Assembly: GCA_947598345.1 (NCBI GenBank)
Contig: CANQFF010000056.1
Location: 1-6,057, forward strand
Direction of reading: 5' to 3'
Length of the DNA: 6,057 nucleotides
Source of the DNA: an uncultured Bacilli bacterium
GTDB taxonomy: Bacteria > Bacillota_I > Bacilli_A > RF39 > UBA660
The notes under the pieces are model-generated. The model ran no database searches. It was not told the origin of the DNA and saw only the letters and a list, made by a program, of their open reading frames with translations. Positions 1 through 5,931 of the stretch are shown here, piece by piece. Numbering within the stretch: the first letter of the stretch is position 1; each line of letters begins with the position of its first letter. Both the position numbers and the translations under genes were made by a program.

Positions 1-21
1 TTAAACTCAAGTGCTTTTTTT
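1..21 (+). terminator. Possible 3' end of an upstream terminator (cut by window edge)
   Basis: The window opens with AACTCAAGTGC followed by seven T residues (15-21), which resembles the 3' arm and U-tract of an intrinsic terminator for a gene to the left. The matching 5' arm would lie outside the window, so the stem cannot be checked. It could equally be ordinary AT-rich spacer. Confidence 0.25.
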
Positions 22-46
22 GTAAATAGAAATTGATTAAAAACTA

Positions 47-75
47 AAGACTTTTCGTCAGAAATTTGGTACAAT
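47..75 (+). promoter_or_regulatory. Extended -10 promoter for the flavin reductase-family gene
   Basis: TACAAT at 70-75 is a good -10 hexamer and is preceded by TGG (67-69), the extended -10 form. A poor -35 (AAGACT, 47-52, sharing GAC with TTGACA) sits 17 bases upstream, which fits extended -10 promoters needing little -35. Transcription would start near 82, giving a leader of about 15 bases that begins at the ribosome binding site. The call is by eye. Confidence 0.55.
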
Positions 76-96
76 ATATATGGAAGGTGATAATAT

Positions 97-663
97 ATGA
101 AGAAAAGTATTAAAACAACAGAAGCTATATTTCCTATGCCTGTTTTAATGATTGCTACTTATAATGAAGACGGAAGTGTAGATGTTATGAATGCTGCATG
201 TGGGACTATGTTAGATAGAAATCAGATTTTGCTTAATTTATCAGAAACACATAAAACATTAAAAAATATTAAAGAAAGAAAAGCATTTACGGTTAGTATA
301 GCTGATTCTCCTCATGTAAAAGAGGCTGATTATTTTGGAATTGTATCTGCAAATAATAGTGATAATAAATTTGAAAATAGTGGATTAACTGCCATAAAAT
401 CAAAAGTAGTGGATGCACCTATAATTCAAGAATTTCCAATTTGCATGGAATGTGAATTTATAAAATGTCAAAATGATGAATATAGTTATGGAGTTATTGG
501 AAAGATAGTTAATGTACTAGCTGATGAAGAAATAATGGATAATGAAAAAGTTGATGTTTCAAAAATTAAAGCAATTGCATTTGATCCTTATACTCACGGA
601 TATTATGAGGTATCAAAAAGAGTTGGTAATGCTTTTAAAGATGGATTAGATTTAAAAAAATAA
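97..663 (+). CDS. Flavin reductase family protein (FMN-binding split barrel, flavoredoxin-like)
   Basis: The 188-residue product is a normal length for the single-domain flavin reductase/flavoredoxin family, soluble cytoplasmic proteins that bind FMN and pass electrons from NAD(P)H or a partner to flavin or another acceptor. Family signals are the opening strand with PVLMIATY (15-22) and a DGSVDVMNAACG stretch (25-36), HKTLKNI (52-58) after the second strand, ADYFG (77-81), the KFENSGLT segment (91-98) that is typical of the flavoredoxin branch, and a closing YYEVSKRVGNAF (169-180). There is no signal peptide or membrane segment. The start is ATG at 97, seven bases after an AAGGTGA Shine-Dalgarno. 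It has its own promoter and a weak hairpin after its stop, so it is probably monocistronic. No neighbouring gene shows the electron donor or the real substrate; the family is confident, the reaction is not. Confidence 0.88.
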   Translation: MKKSIKTTEAIFPMPVLMIATYNEDGSVDVMNAACGTMLDRNQILLNLSETHKTLKNIKERKAFTVSIADSPHVKEADYFGIVSANNSDNKFENSGLTAIKSKVVDAPIIQEFPICMECEFIKCQNDEYSYGVIGKIVNVLADEEIMDNEKVDVSKIKAIAFDPYTHGYYEVSKRVGNAFKDGLDLKK

Positions 664-689
664 AGCAATTTTTATGATTGTTTTATTTT
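662..689 (+). terminator. Weak hairpin with T-rich tail after the flavin reductase gene
   Basis: AAAGCAAT (662-669) can pair with ATTGTTTT (677-684) across a seven-base loop, with one G.U pair, and the 3' side runs into a T-rich stretch (681-689). It overlaps the TAA stop. The stem is mostly A-T pairs, so it is a plausible but weak intrinsic terminator, and read-through into the next gene at 724 is possible. Confidence 0.4.
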
Positions 690-723
690 AATTATGTGTT
701 AATTTATTATAAAAAGGTGAAGT

Positions 724-2184
724 ATGGGACAGATTATTTTTGATGATGATTTTAAAAATTTAAAAGAAGAGCCAATTAATTATTGGAAAAATAAAGATGA
801 TATTCCACAAAACATAAAAAAATTTATATCTGAGATTTCTAGTAATAATGTATTTTACGATGAGAAAACTGATGAATTTTTCTGTTCTCAATGTATTCAA
901 AAGTTAGATAAGAATTTTTTTTGTAAAAAATGTAAAAAACATTATGAAAAAATCAATAAATTTATAATAAAAATAGAGGATATTAATTATGTAAAACAAT
1001 TTATATATAATTTTCATTACTATGCTTTTGATGTTGCGAATAATGATGTTATATTATATATAATTAATGAAAATATATATTATGATAATCCATTATCAAT
1101 AAAGCCATATAAAACTAGTTATTTAAGTATAGATAGTGCCTTTTATATAACTAATAGTGGATTTAAAAATTTAATTACTAATGAAATGTTTAATTTTAAG
1201 ACAATTGAAAAAGAGATTTTAAATAATGATTGTTACTATGAAAATGAATATGAAACTAGTTATTTATATGTTTTAAATTTAGATGAACTTAAAAACACAA
1301 TATATCGTTATAGTTATATATGGGAAGCAAAAGAATTTTTGAAAGATTTTAATCCAGATATATTTAAATTAATATATCTACCTATTTATTTTAAAGGCTT
1401 TGAATATTTAATTAAACTTAAATTTTATTCACTTGCTTTTGATAAGCCATTTTTATTAAATTATGATAACAAAGCAAAAAAGTTATTAAACGATAAATTG
1501 TCATTTATGATTAAAAATAATTTTGTATATAATGATTTTAGGGCTTTACAATTATGTGACACTTTAGATATGTCATTAATTAATTTTATAAGTAAAAATT
1601 TAGAATATATAGAAGATATATTAGGTATTACAAATGTAGATTTAAAAACTTTAAAAAATTATTTTGAAAAAAATAAATTAGATGATGAATATATACTAGA
1701 GTATTTAGATTACATTAAAATGGCTAATGAATTAGGATTAGATTTAAAGAGTAAAAAAATATTATTTCCAGATGATCTAAAAAATGAGCACGATAAATTA
1801 TATCTTGAAATAACTATGATAAATGAACCTAAAATAAATGAAAAAATAAATGAACTATCTCAATTATTGCAATTAAATGAATATCAAGAAGATAATTATA
1901 TAATAATTCCTGCTAGTTCAATAGAAAGTTTAATAGATGAAAGTGATCAGCAACATAATTGTGTTAGGACATATTGCAAGGATTATAGTAATAATAAAAC
2001 ACAAATATATTTTTTAAGAAAAAAAGATAATATGTCAAAATCATTTGTTACTATAGAAGTTAAGAATGGTAAAGTTGTTCAAGCAAGGTGTAAATATAAC
2101 GAATTACCTGATGAAAAAATAAAGAAAATAATTGATAATTGGGAAAAGACAATCATTCCTATAAATAATGAGAGTTCATTTTAA
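724..2184 (+). CDS. PcfJ-like protein with N-terminal zinc ribbon
   Basis: The 486-residue product carries the PcfJ-family signature in its C-terminal quarter: a Ser/Ile-rich strand (about 392-404), QQHNCV (409-414) followed by Tyr417 and Tyr421, IYFLRKK (428-434), a FVTIEVKNGKVVQARCKYN strand pair (441-459) and a final IIDNW helix (469-473). PcfJ was named from the conjugative plasmid pCF10, and related proteins are common on chromosomes and mobile elements of Firmicutes; their biochemical activity is not established. The N-terminus has Cys54-x2-Cys57 and Cys67-x2-Cys70, a likely zinc ribbon. The middle (80-380) is rich in Tyr, Asn, Ile and Lys and I cannot assign it. The ATG at 724 follows AAGGTGA (714-720). 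No promoter is convincing in the 60-base gap before it, so it may depend on read-through. Base composition is even more AT-rich than valS, which may indicate a different origin. No conjugation gene lies nearby. Family confident, role unknown. Confidence 0.8.
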   Translation: MGQIIFDDDFKNLKEEPINYWKNKDDIPQNIKKFISEISSNNVFYDEKTDEFFCSQCIQKLDKNFFCKKCKKHYEKINKFIIKIEDINYVKQFIYNFHYYAFDVANNDVILYIINENIYYDNPLSIKPYKTSYLSIDSAFYITNSGFKNLITNEMFNFKTIEKEILNNDCYYENEYETSYLYVLNLDELKNTIYRYSYIWEAKEFLKDFNPDIFKLIYLPIYFKGFEYLIKLKFYSLAFDKPFLLNYDNKAKKLLNDKLSFMIKNNFVYNDFRALQLCDTLDMSLINFISKNLEYIEDILGITNVDLKTLKNYFEKNKLDDEYILEYLDYIKMANELGLDLKSKKILFPDDLKNEHDKLYLEITMINEPKINEKINELSQLLQLNEYQEDNYIIIPASSIESLIDESDQQHNCVRTYCKDYSNNKTQIYFLRKKDNMSKSFVTIEVKNGKVVQARCKYNELPDEKIKKIIDNWEKTIIPINNESSF

Positions 2185-2210
2185 TGTTAGTAAAATTATA
2201 TATTTAAGTA

Positions 2211-2239
2211 TTGTAAATTATTAATTTTTGTTTTATAAT
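2211..2239 (+). promoter_or_regulatory. Promoter of the T-box/valS operon
   Basis: TTGTAA (2211-2216) and a perfect TATAAT (2234-2239) are separated by exactly 17 bases, a good housekeeping sigma-factor promoter. Transcription should start at about 2246-2248, just before the first T-box stem. It lies 27 bases after the PcfJ-like gene's stop, so the valS operon has its own start. Confidence 0.75.
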
Positions 2240-2250
2240 ATGTGTATAAA

Positions 2251-2468
2251 AACTTTGAACTTGAGGAGTAATTTATTTAGTAATTATAAGAGAGGAAAAG
2301 TATTAGCTGAAAGCTTTTCTTAATGAAAGATAGATGAAGGTAGCAAGCTAGTTGAGCATTTGAATAAGTAGAATGTTCCGCTTAAAAGCGTTATATTTTT
2401 GAGGTGCTTATGCACGAATTAAGGTGGTACCACGACGAGTTCGTCCTTATTGGATGAATTTTTTTTTT
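2251..2468 (+). ncRNA. T-box riboswitch, valine-specific (GUA specifier)
   Basis: This is a complete transcriptional T-box leader that senses uncharged tRNA-Val. Stem I closes with CTTG (2260-2263) against CAAG (2344-2347). The specifier-loop S-turn is AGTA (2267-2270) opposite GAA (2336-2338), and the codon GTA at 2340-2342 lies just before the closing stem, reading valine. The distal stem pairs AGGAAAAG (2293-2300) with CTTTTCTT (2314-2321) and its loop carries the GNUG motif GCTG (2306-2309), with AGAG just before the stem. Smaller hairpins follow: CGCT/AGCG (2379-2390) and GTGC/GCAC (2404-2415). The T-box AAGGTGGTACCACG (2421-2434) differs slightly from the consensus, but AAGG still pairs with CCTT (2445-2448) and ACGA with TCGT (2441-2444), leaving the seven-base bulge TGGTACC. 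The bulge base T2428 fits discriminator A of tRNA-Val. Uncharged tRNA would stabilise this antiterminator over the terminator that follows. Confidence 0.95.
2438..2468 (+). terminator. T-box intrinsic terminator
   Basis: TTCGTCC (2440-2446) pairs with GGATGAA (2452-2458) across loop TTATT, with one G.U pair, and is followed by ten T residues (2459-2468). The 5' arm overlaps the 3' half of the antiterminator (TCGT and CCTT), so the two structures are mutually exclusive, as expected for a T-box. It forms when tRNA-Val is charged and stops transcription before both operon genes. Confidence 0.9.
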
Positions 2469-2470
2469 GT

Positions 2471-2477
2471 AAGGGGG
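2471..2477 (+). promoter_or_regulatory. Ribosome binding site that decides the start of the phospholipase-like gene
   Basis: AAGGGGG is the only Shine-Dalgarno-like sequence before the gene, directly after the T-box U-tract. Two in-frame ATG codons follow: 2479 is one base away, too close, while 2485 is seven bases away, the usual distance. The second is therefore preferred. Confidence 0.7.
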
Positions 2478-2484
2478 AATGATT

Positions 2485-3174
2485 ATGCCATCTTGGGGAA
2501 TACATTTAGCTTTAGCAAATAAGCTAAATAAAAAATTAAAATTAGACAATAATTTCATTATAGGTAATGTGTTACCAGATGCTACAAATGGAATATCTGT
2601 AAAAGGAATATCAAATGTAGTAGCTCATTTTAAAACTCATTATAATTTTGAAGGACCAAATAATCCTCCAATAAATCGTATAGATGCTTTTTTAGAAGAT
2701 TATGGGGATAAGCTGGATAATCCATTAATTTTAGGATCATTTGTTCATTTATTGACAGATAATTATTACAATAGATATTTTAGAGAAAATCATACAATTT
2801 GTATGGATGGAGAAAATAGAGCTAAATTGAATGATGGAAGTATAGATAAAGAAGTAGTACCTTGGAAATTAAAACAAGAAGAATTTCGTAAATATGCTTC
2901 GTTTTTAGCTAGTATAAATAATATTGGTAAAGAAGTACATCTTTTAGATGATACTTTAAAGTTAAGTGAAGATCTTAAAGTTAAATTAAATAAACAGGAT
3001 TTTATATTAATATTAAATAGAATAAATTCTATAATAGAAGATAAAAATTGTGAAACTCAAAATTATAGATTATTTACTCAAAATGAATTAACACAGTTAT
3101 TTAATGAATGTTTGGATTATCTATCAAATGAGTTTAGTAGTTCAGGCGGAAAAATTAAAATAAAGAGGAGGTAG
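2485..3174 (+). CDS. Zinc-dependent phospholipase C family protein
   Basis: From the preferred start the product has 229 residues and begins MPSWGIHLA, the usual opening of small cytoplasmic members of the zinc-dependent phospholipase C family. Metal-ligand candidates are Trp4, His7, Asp32 in GNVLPDA, His48 and His52 (AHFKTHY), and His88 and Asp92 in GSFVHLLTDNYYNR, the H-x3-D motif of this fold. The C-terminal half is mostly charged helix (DDTLKLSEDLKVKLNK and onward) without recognisable motifs. There is no signal peptide, unlike secreted clostridial alpha-toxin or Bacillus PLC, so an extracellular role is unlikely and the substrate is unknown. An in-frame ATG at 2479 would add two residues but sits too close to the ribosome binding site. 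The gene is first in the T-box-controlled operon, four bases before valS, and its last codons supply the valS ribosome binding site, so the two are co-transcribed. Family fairly sure; enzymatic activity inferred only. Confidence 0.8.
   Translation: MPSWGIHLALANKLNKKLKLDNNFIIGNVLPDATNGISVKGISNVVAHFKTHYNFEGPNNPPINRIDAFLEDYGDKLDNPLILGSFVHLLTDNYYNRYFRENHTICMDGENRAKLNDGSIDKEVVPWKLKQEEFRKYASFLASINNIGKEVHLLDDTLKLSEDLKVKLNKQDFILILNRINSIIEDKNCETQNYRLFTQNELTQLFNECLDYLSNEFSSSGGKIKIKRR
3166..3172 (+). promoter_or_regulatory. valS ribosome binding site inside the end of the upstream gene
   Basis: AGGAGGT is a near-perfect Shine-Dalgarno formed by the final AGG AGG codons and first stop-codon base of the phospholipase-like gene, with a five-base gap to the valS ATG. 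Ribosomes finishing the first gene would stop directly over it, which suggests translational coupling. Confidence 0.8.
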
Positions 3175-3177
3175 TAT

Positions 3178-5697
3178 ATGTTAGATAAAAAATACGATCA
3201 TAAACAAGTAGAAGATGGGAAATATGAAAATTGGAAAAATAAAGGATATTTTAATAGTGGTGATATAAGCAAAAAACCATATGCAATAGTAATCCCGCCA
3301 CCTAATGTAACAGGTAAATTACATCTTGGACATGCTTGGAATACTACTTTGCAAGATATTATGATAAGGTATAAAAAAATGAATGGATATGATACATTAT
3401 GGTTACCTGGAATGGATCATGCTGCAATTGCAACTGAGGCTAAAGTTGTAAATAAATTAAAGCAAAGTGGAATAGATAAATATGAAATAGGTAGAGAAAA
3501 GTTTTTAGAAGAGTGCTTTAAGTGGACAGATGAATACTCTAATAATATTAGAAAACAATGGGCAAAATTAGGTTTAGCACTAGATTATAGTAAAGAGGCG
3601 TTTACTTTAGATGAAAGATTAACAAAGGCAGTTAAATATGTTTTTGTAAAGTTATATAATGAAGGATTAATTTATAGAGGAGAGAGAATAATAAATTGGG
3701 ATCCTGTTGCCAAGACAGCTTTGTCAAATGAAGAAGTAATTTATAAAGAAGATGATGGAGCTTTTTATCATTTAAAATATTTTATTGAAGATAGTGATGA
3801 ATACTTAGAAGTTGCAACTACTCGTCCTGAAACATTATTTGGAGATACTGCTGTTGCTGTAAATCCAAAGGATAAGCGTTATAAACATTTGATTGGTAAA
3901 AATGTAAAATTACCAGTTTTAAATAAATTAATTCCTATAGTAGGTGATTCTCACGCAGACATGGAATTTGGAACTGGTGTTGTTAAAATTACACCAGCTC
4001 ATGATCCTAACGATTTTGAAGTTGGAAATAGGCACAATTTATCAAGAATTGTAGTAATGAATGAAGATGCAACTATGAATGAAAATGCAGCGCAATACTG
4101 TGGTCTAACAAGAGAAGAGTGTAGAGAAAAACTTGTATCAGATTTAAAAGAATCTGGAATATTAATTAAGGTAGAAAAGATGAAACACAGTGTAGGACAT
4201 AGTGAAAGAACTGATGCTGTAGTTGAACCATATTTATCAAAACAATGGTTTGTAAAAATGCGACCTTTAGCTGATAGAGTTTTAAAAAATCAAAAAGAAA
4301 AAGATAAAAAGGTAAACTTTATCCCAAGTAGATTTGAAAAGACCATGAATCATTGGATGGAAATAACTTATGATTGGTGTATATCAAGACAACTTTGGTG
4401 GGGACATAGGATACCTGCTTGGTATAAGGACGATCAAGTATATGTTGGAATAAATCCGCCAAAAGAAGATGGTTGGGTACAAGATAACGATGTATTGGAT
4501 ACTTGGTTTTCAAGTGCATTATGGCCATTTGCAACACTAGGATTTCCAGATGAAACAGATGATTTAAAAAGATATTATCCAAATGATGTAATGGTTACAG
4601 GTTATGATATAATTCCTTTCTGGGTTAACAGAATGACATTTCAAGGTTTAAAATTTACTGAAAAAAGACCTTTCAAAGACTGTCTTATACACGGATTAAT
4701 AAGAGATAAGCAAGGAAGAAAAATGAGTAAGTCACTAGGAAATGGTGTAGATCCTATGGATGTAATAGATGAGTATGGATGTGATTCTCTTAGATATTTT
4801 TTAGCTACATCATCCGCTCCAGGAATGGATCTTAGATACGATGAAGAAAAGGTTAGAAGTACTTGGAACTTTATAAATAAATTATGGAATGCGTCTAGGT
4901 ATGTTCTTATGAATATTGAATCTTTAAATGAAAAAAATTATAGTTTAAATGATTTATCTATTGCCGATAAATGGATTTTAAATAAATTAAATAATTTAAT
5001 CAAAGTAGTAAAAAAGCATATGGAAAAGTATGAATTCAATGTAGTAGGTGGAGAACTTTATTCGTTTATTTGGAATGATTTTTGTGATTGGTATATTGAG
5101 TTATCTAAATATAATATTAATATGACTACTAAAAGTGTTTTATTAAAAGTTTTAACAGATATACTTAAATTGTTGCACCCAATTATGCCTTTTGTAACTG
5201 AAGAAATATATAGTATGCTTCCAATAAAGGATGAGTCTATAATGATAAGTAGTTATCCGGAATATGATAAAAACTATAGTTTTGATACTAATTTGGATCA
5301 AACATTAGAATTAATTACTAAGATTAGAAAGGCTAAGCTAGAAAATAATATAAAAGAATTATATATTTATTATAAAAAATTAGATAATATAGATATACTT
5401 TCTAACATGCTTAAGGTAGATATTTCAAATTTTGTAAAAGAAAAAAAAGATTTAAATGAAATAGTTATTGATAAAAACATAAGTATTTTATATGACGGTA
5501 GTGAAAATAAGGAAAAAGAACTTGAAAGTTTAAAAAATCAAAAAGAAAAATTACAAAGTAGTATACAAAGAAGAGAAAAATTGCTTTCAAATGAAAATTA
5601 TGTTTCAAAAGCTCCACAAAATATAGTTGAACAAGAAAGAAAAAATTTAGAAAAAGAGAAAGAAACTTTAGAGGCAATATTGTTAAAATTAAAGTAA
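3178..5697 (+). CDS. valS: Valyl-tRNA synthetase
   Basis: The 839-residue class I synthetase joins valine to tRNA-Val using ATP and hydrolyses mischarged threonine. The Rossmann domain starts with PPPNVTGKLHLGH, giving the HIGH motif as HLGH (49-52). The CP1 editing domain shows TTRPETLFGDTAVAV (214-228) and AHDPNDFEVG (274-283). DTWFSS (441-446) and the KMSKS loop (515-519) complete the catalytic core. The anticodon-binding helical domain runs roughly 590-730, with WNDFCDWYIELSK as its hallmark. The end (about 777-838) is a Lys/Glu-rich coiled coil containing NYVSKAP, the usual ValS C-terminal arm. The protein is somewhat shorter than the 860-950 residues of many bacterial ValS, mainly in the poorly conserved linker before the coiled coil; all catalytic motifs are intact. 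The ATG at 3178 follows AGGAGGT. It is second in the operon, and the valine-specific T-box upstream independently confirms the amino acid. Confidence 0.98.
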   Translation: MLDKKYDHKQVEDGKYENWKNKGYFNSGDISKKPYAIVIPPPNVTGKLHLGHAWNTTLQDIMIRYKKMNGYDTLWLPGMDHAAIATEAKVVNKLKQSGIDKYEIGREKFLEECFKWTDEYSNNIRKQWAKLGLALDYSKEAFTLDERLTKAVKYVFVKLYNEGLIYRGERIINWDPVAKTALSNEEVIYKEDDGAFYHLKYFIEDSDEYLEVATTRPETLFGDTAVAVNPKDKRYKHLIGKNVKLPVLNKLIPIVGDSHADMEFGTGVVKITPAHDPNDFEVGNRHNLSRIVVMNEDATMNENAAQYCGLTREECREKLVSDLKESGILIKVEKMKHSVGHSERTDAVVEPYLSKQWFVKMRPLADRVLKNQKEKDKKVNFIPSRFEKTMNHWMEITYDWCISRQLWWGHRIPAWYKDDQVYVGINPPKEDGWVQDNDVLDTWFSSALWPFATLGFPDETDDLKRYYPNDVMVTGYDIIPFWVNRMTFQGLKFTEKRPFKDCLIHGLIRDKQGRKMSKSLGNGVDPMDVIDEYGCDSLRYFLATSSAPGMDLRYDEEKVRSTWNFINKLWNASRYVLMNIESLNEKNYSLNDLSIADKWILNKLNNLIKVVKKHMEKYEFNVVGGELYSFIWNDFCDWYIELSKYNINMTTKSVLLKVLTDILKLLHPIMPFVTEEIYSMLPIKDESIMISSYPEYDKNYSFDTNLDQTLELITKIRKAKLENNIKELYIYYKKLDNIDILSNMLKVDISNFVKEKKDLNEIVIDKNISILYDGSENKEKELESLKNQKEKLQSSIQRREKLLSNENYVSKAPQNIVEQERKNLEKEKETLEAILLKLK

Positions 5698-5712
5698 TTT
5701 TCTTAACATAAG

Positions 5713-5737
5713 TGGTTTTAATACATTAAAATAGCCA
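5713..5737 (+). terminator. AT-rich hairpin just after valS
   Basis: TGG+TTTTAA (5713-5721) can pair with TTAAAA (5726-5731) and, after a three-base bulge, CCA (5735-5737), with loop TACA. There is no U-tract after it, so it would be a poor terminator. It may instead stabilise the valS mRNA 3' end or be a subterminal hairpin of the adjacent IS200/IS605-type element. None of these can be decided here. Confidence 0.25.
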
Positions 5738-5819
5738 TTTAATACATATTAGATTGTATAAATAAAAGTTTTATAGTATTTTATAGCCAAATATAAATTT
5801 ATTATATTTTGTTTAAAAT

Positions 5820-5856
5820 GATAAACTAAAATTAATAGTTTATCTTTTTATTTATT
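5820..5856 (+). terminator. Intrinsic terminator downstream of valS
   Basis: GATAAACTA (5820-5828) and TAGTTTATC (5836-5844) form a perfect nine-base-pair stem with a seven-base loop, followed by TTTTTATTTATT (5845-5856). It lies about 120 bases after the valS stop and about 25 bases before the next promoter, so it most likely ends the T-box operon transcript. The stem is AT-rich, but the shape is classical. Confidence 0.75.
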
Positions 5857-5882
5857 AGGAAAGTGCTTGGTAAAAAAAGTTC

Positions 5883-5911
5883 TTTACAAACATTTGTTCA
5901 TATGATATAAT
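5883..5911 (+). promoter_or_regulatory. Strong promoter before the TnpB remnant
   Basis: TTTACA (5883-5888) and TATAAT (5906-5911) are separated by exactly 17 bases, and TG at 5903-5904 gives an extended -10. This is the closest match to consensus in the window. Transcription should start near 5918, only about 14 bases before the ATG at 5932, whose ribosome binding site is AGGGTGGTGAT (5921-5931). Confidence 0.7.
5887..5900. promoter_or_regulatory. Possible LexA (SOS) box in the promoter spacer
   Basis: CAAACATTTGTTCA matches the Gram-positive LexA operator pattern CGAAC-N4-GTTCG except for the second and last bases. Its core is AAC-ATTT-GTT with GTTC on one side. It lies between the -35 and -10 hexamers, the usual place for a repressor site. 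In such AT-rich DNA a chance match is possible, and no lexA or repair gene is visible nearby. Confidence 0.3.
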
Positions 5912-5931
5912 TGTTTTGTCAGGGTGGTGAT

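Noticed and set aside
696..710. TATTAT (705-710) as a promoter -10 for the PcfJ-like gene
   Set aside because: Transcription would start inside or after the ribosome binding site (714-720), and no -35 is found at the right distance.
2215..2229. AAATT/AATTT hairpin before T residues after the PcfJ-like gene, as a terminator
   Set aside because: The stem is five A-T pairs with a three-base loop and overlaps the promoter spacer of the T-box; too weak to call. No convincing terminator for the PcfJ-like gene was found.
4319..4582. Open frame of 87 codons on the minus strand inside valS
   Set aside because: It lies fully inside the conserved catalytic region of valS, has no ribosome binding site or family likeness, and is a shadow of the coding strand.
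5465..5677. Open frame of 70 codons on the minus strand, Phe/Leu-rich and membrane-like
   Set aside because: It is antisense to the Lys/Glu-rich coiled coil of ValS; the apparent hydrophobicity is simply the complement of AAA/GAA codons.
97..5697. Alternative genetic code (TGA as tryptophan), considered because of the extreme AT content
   Set aside because: All tryptophans in the four genes are TGG and no frame is interrupted by TGA, so the standard code is sufficient.
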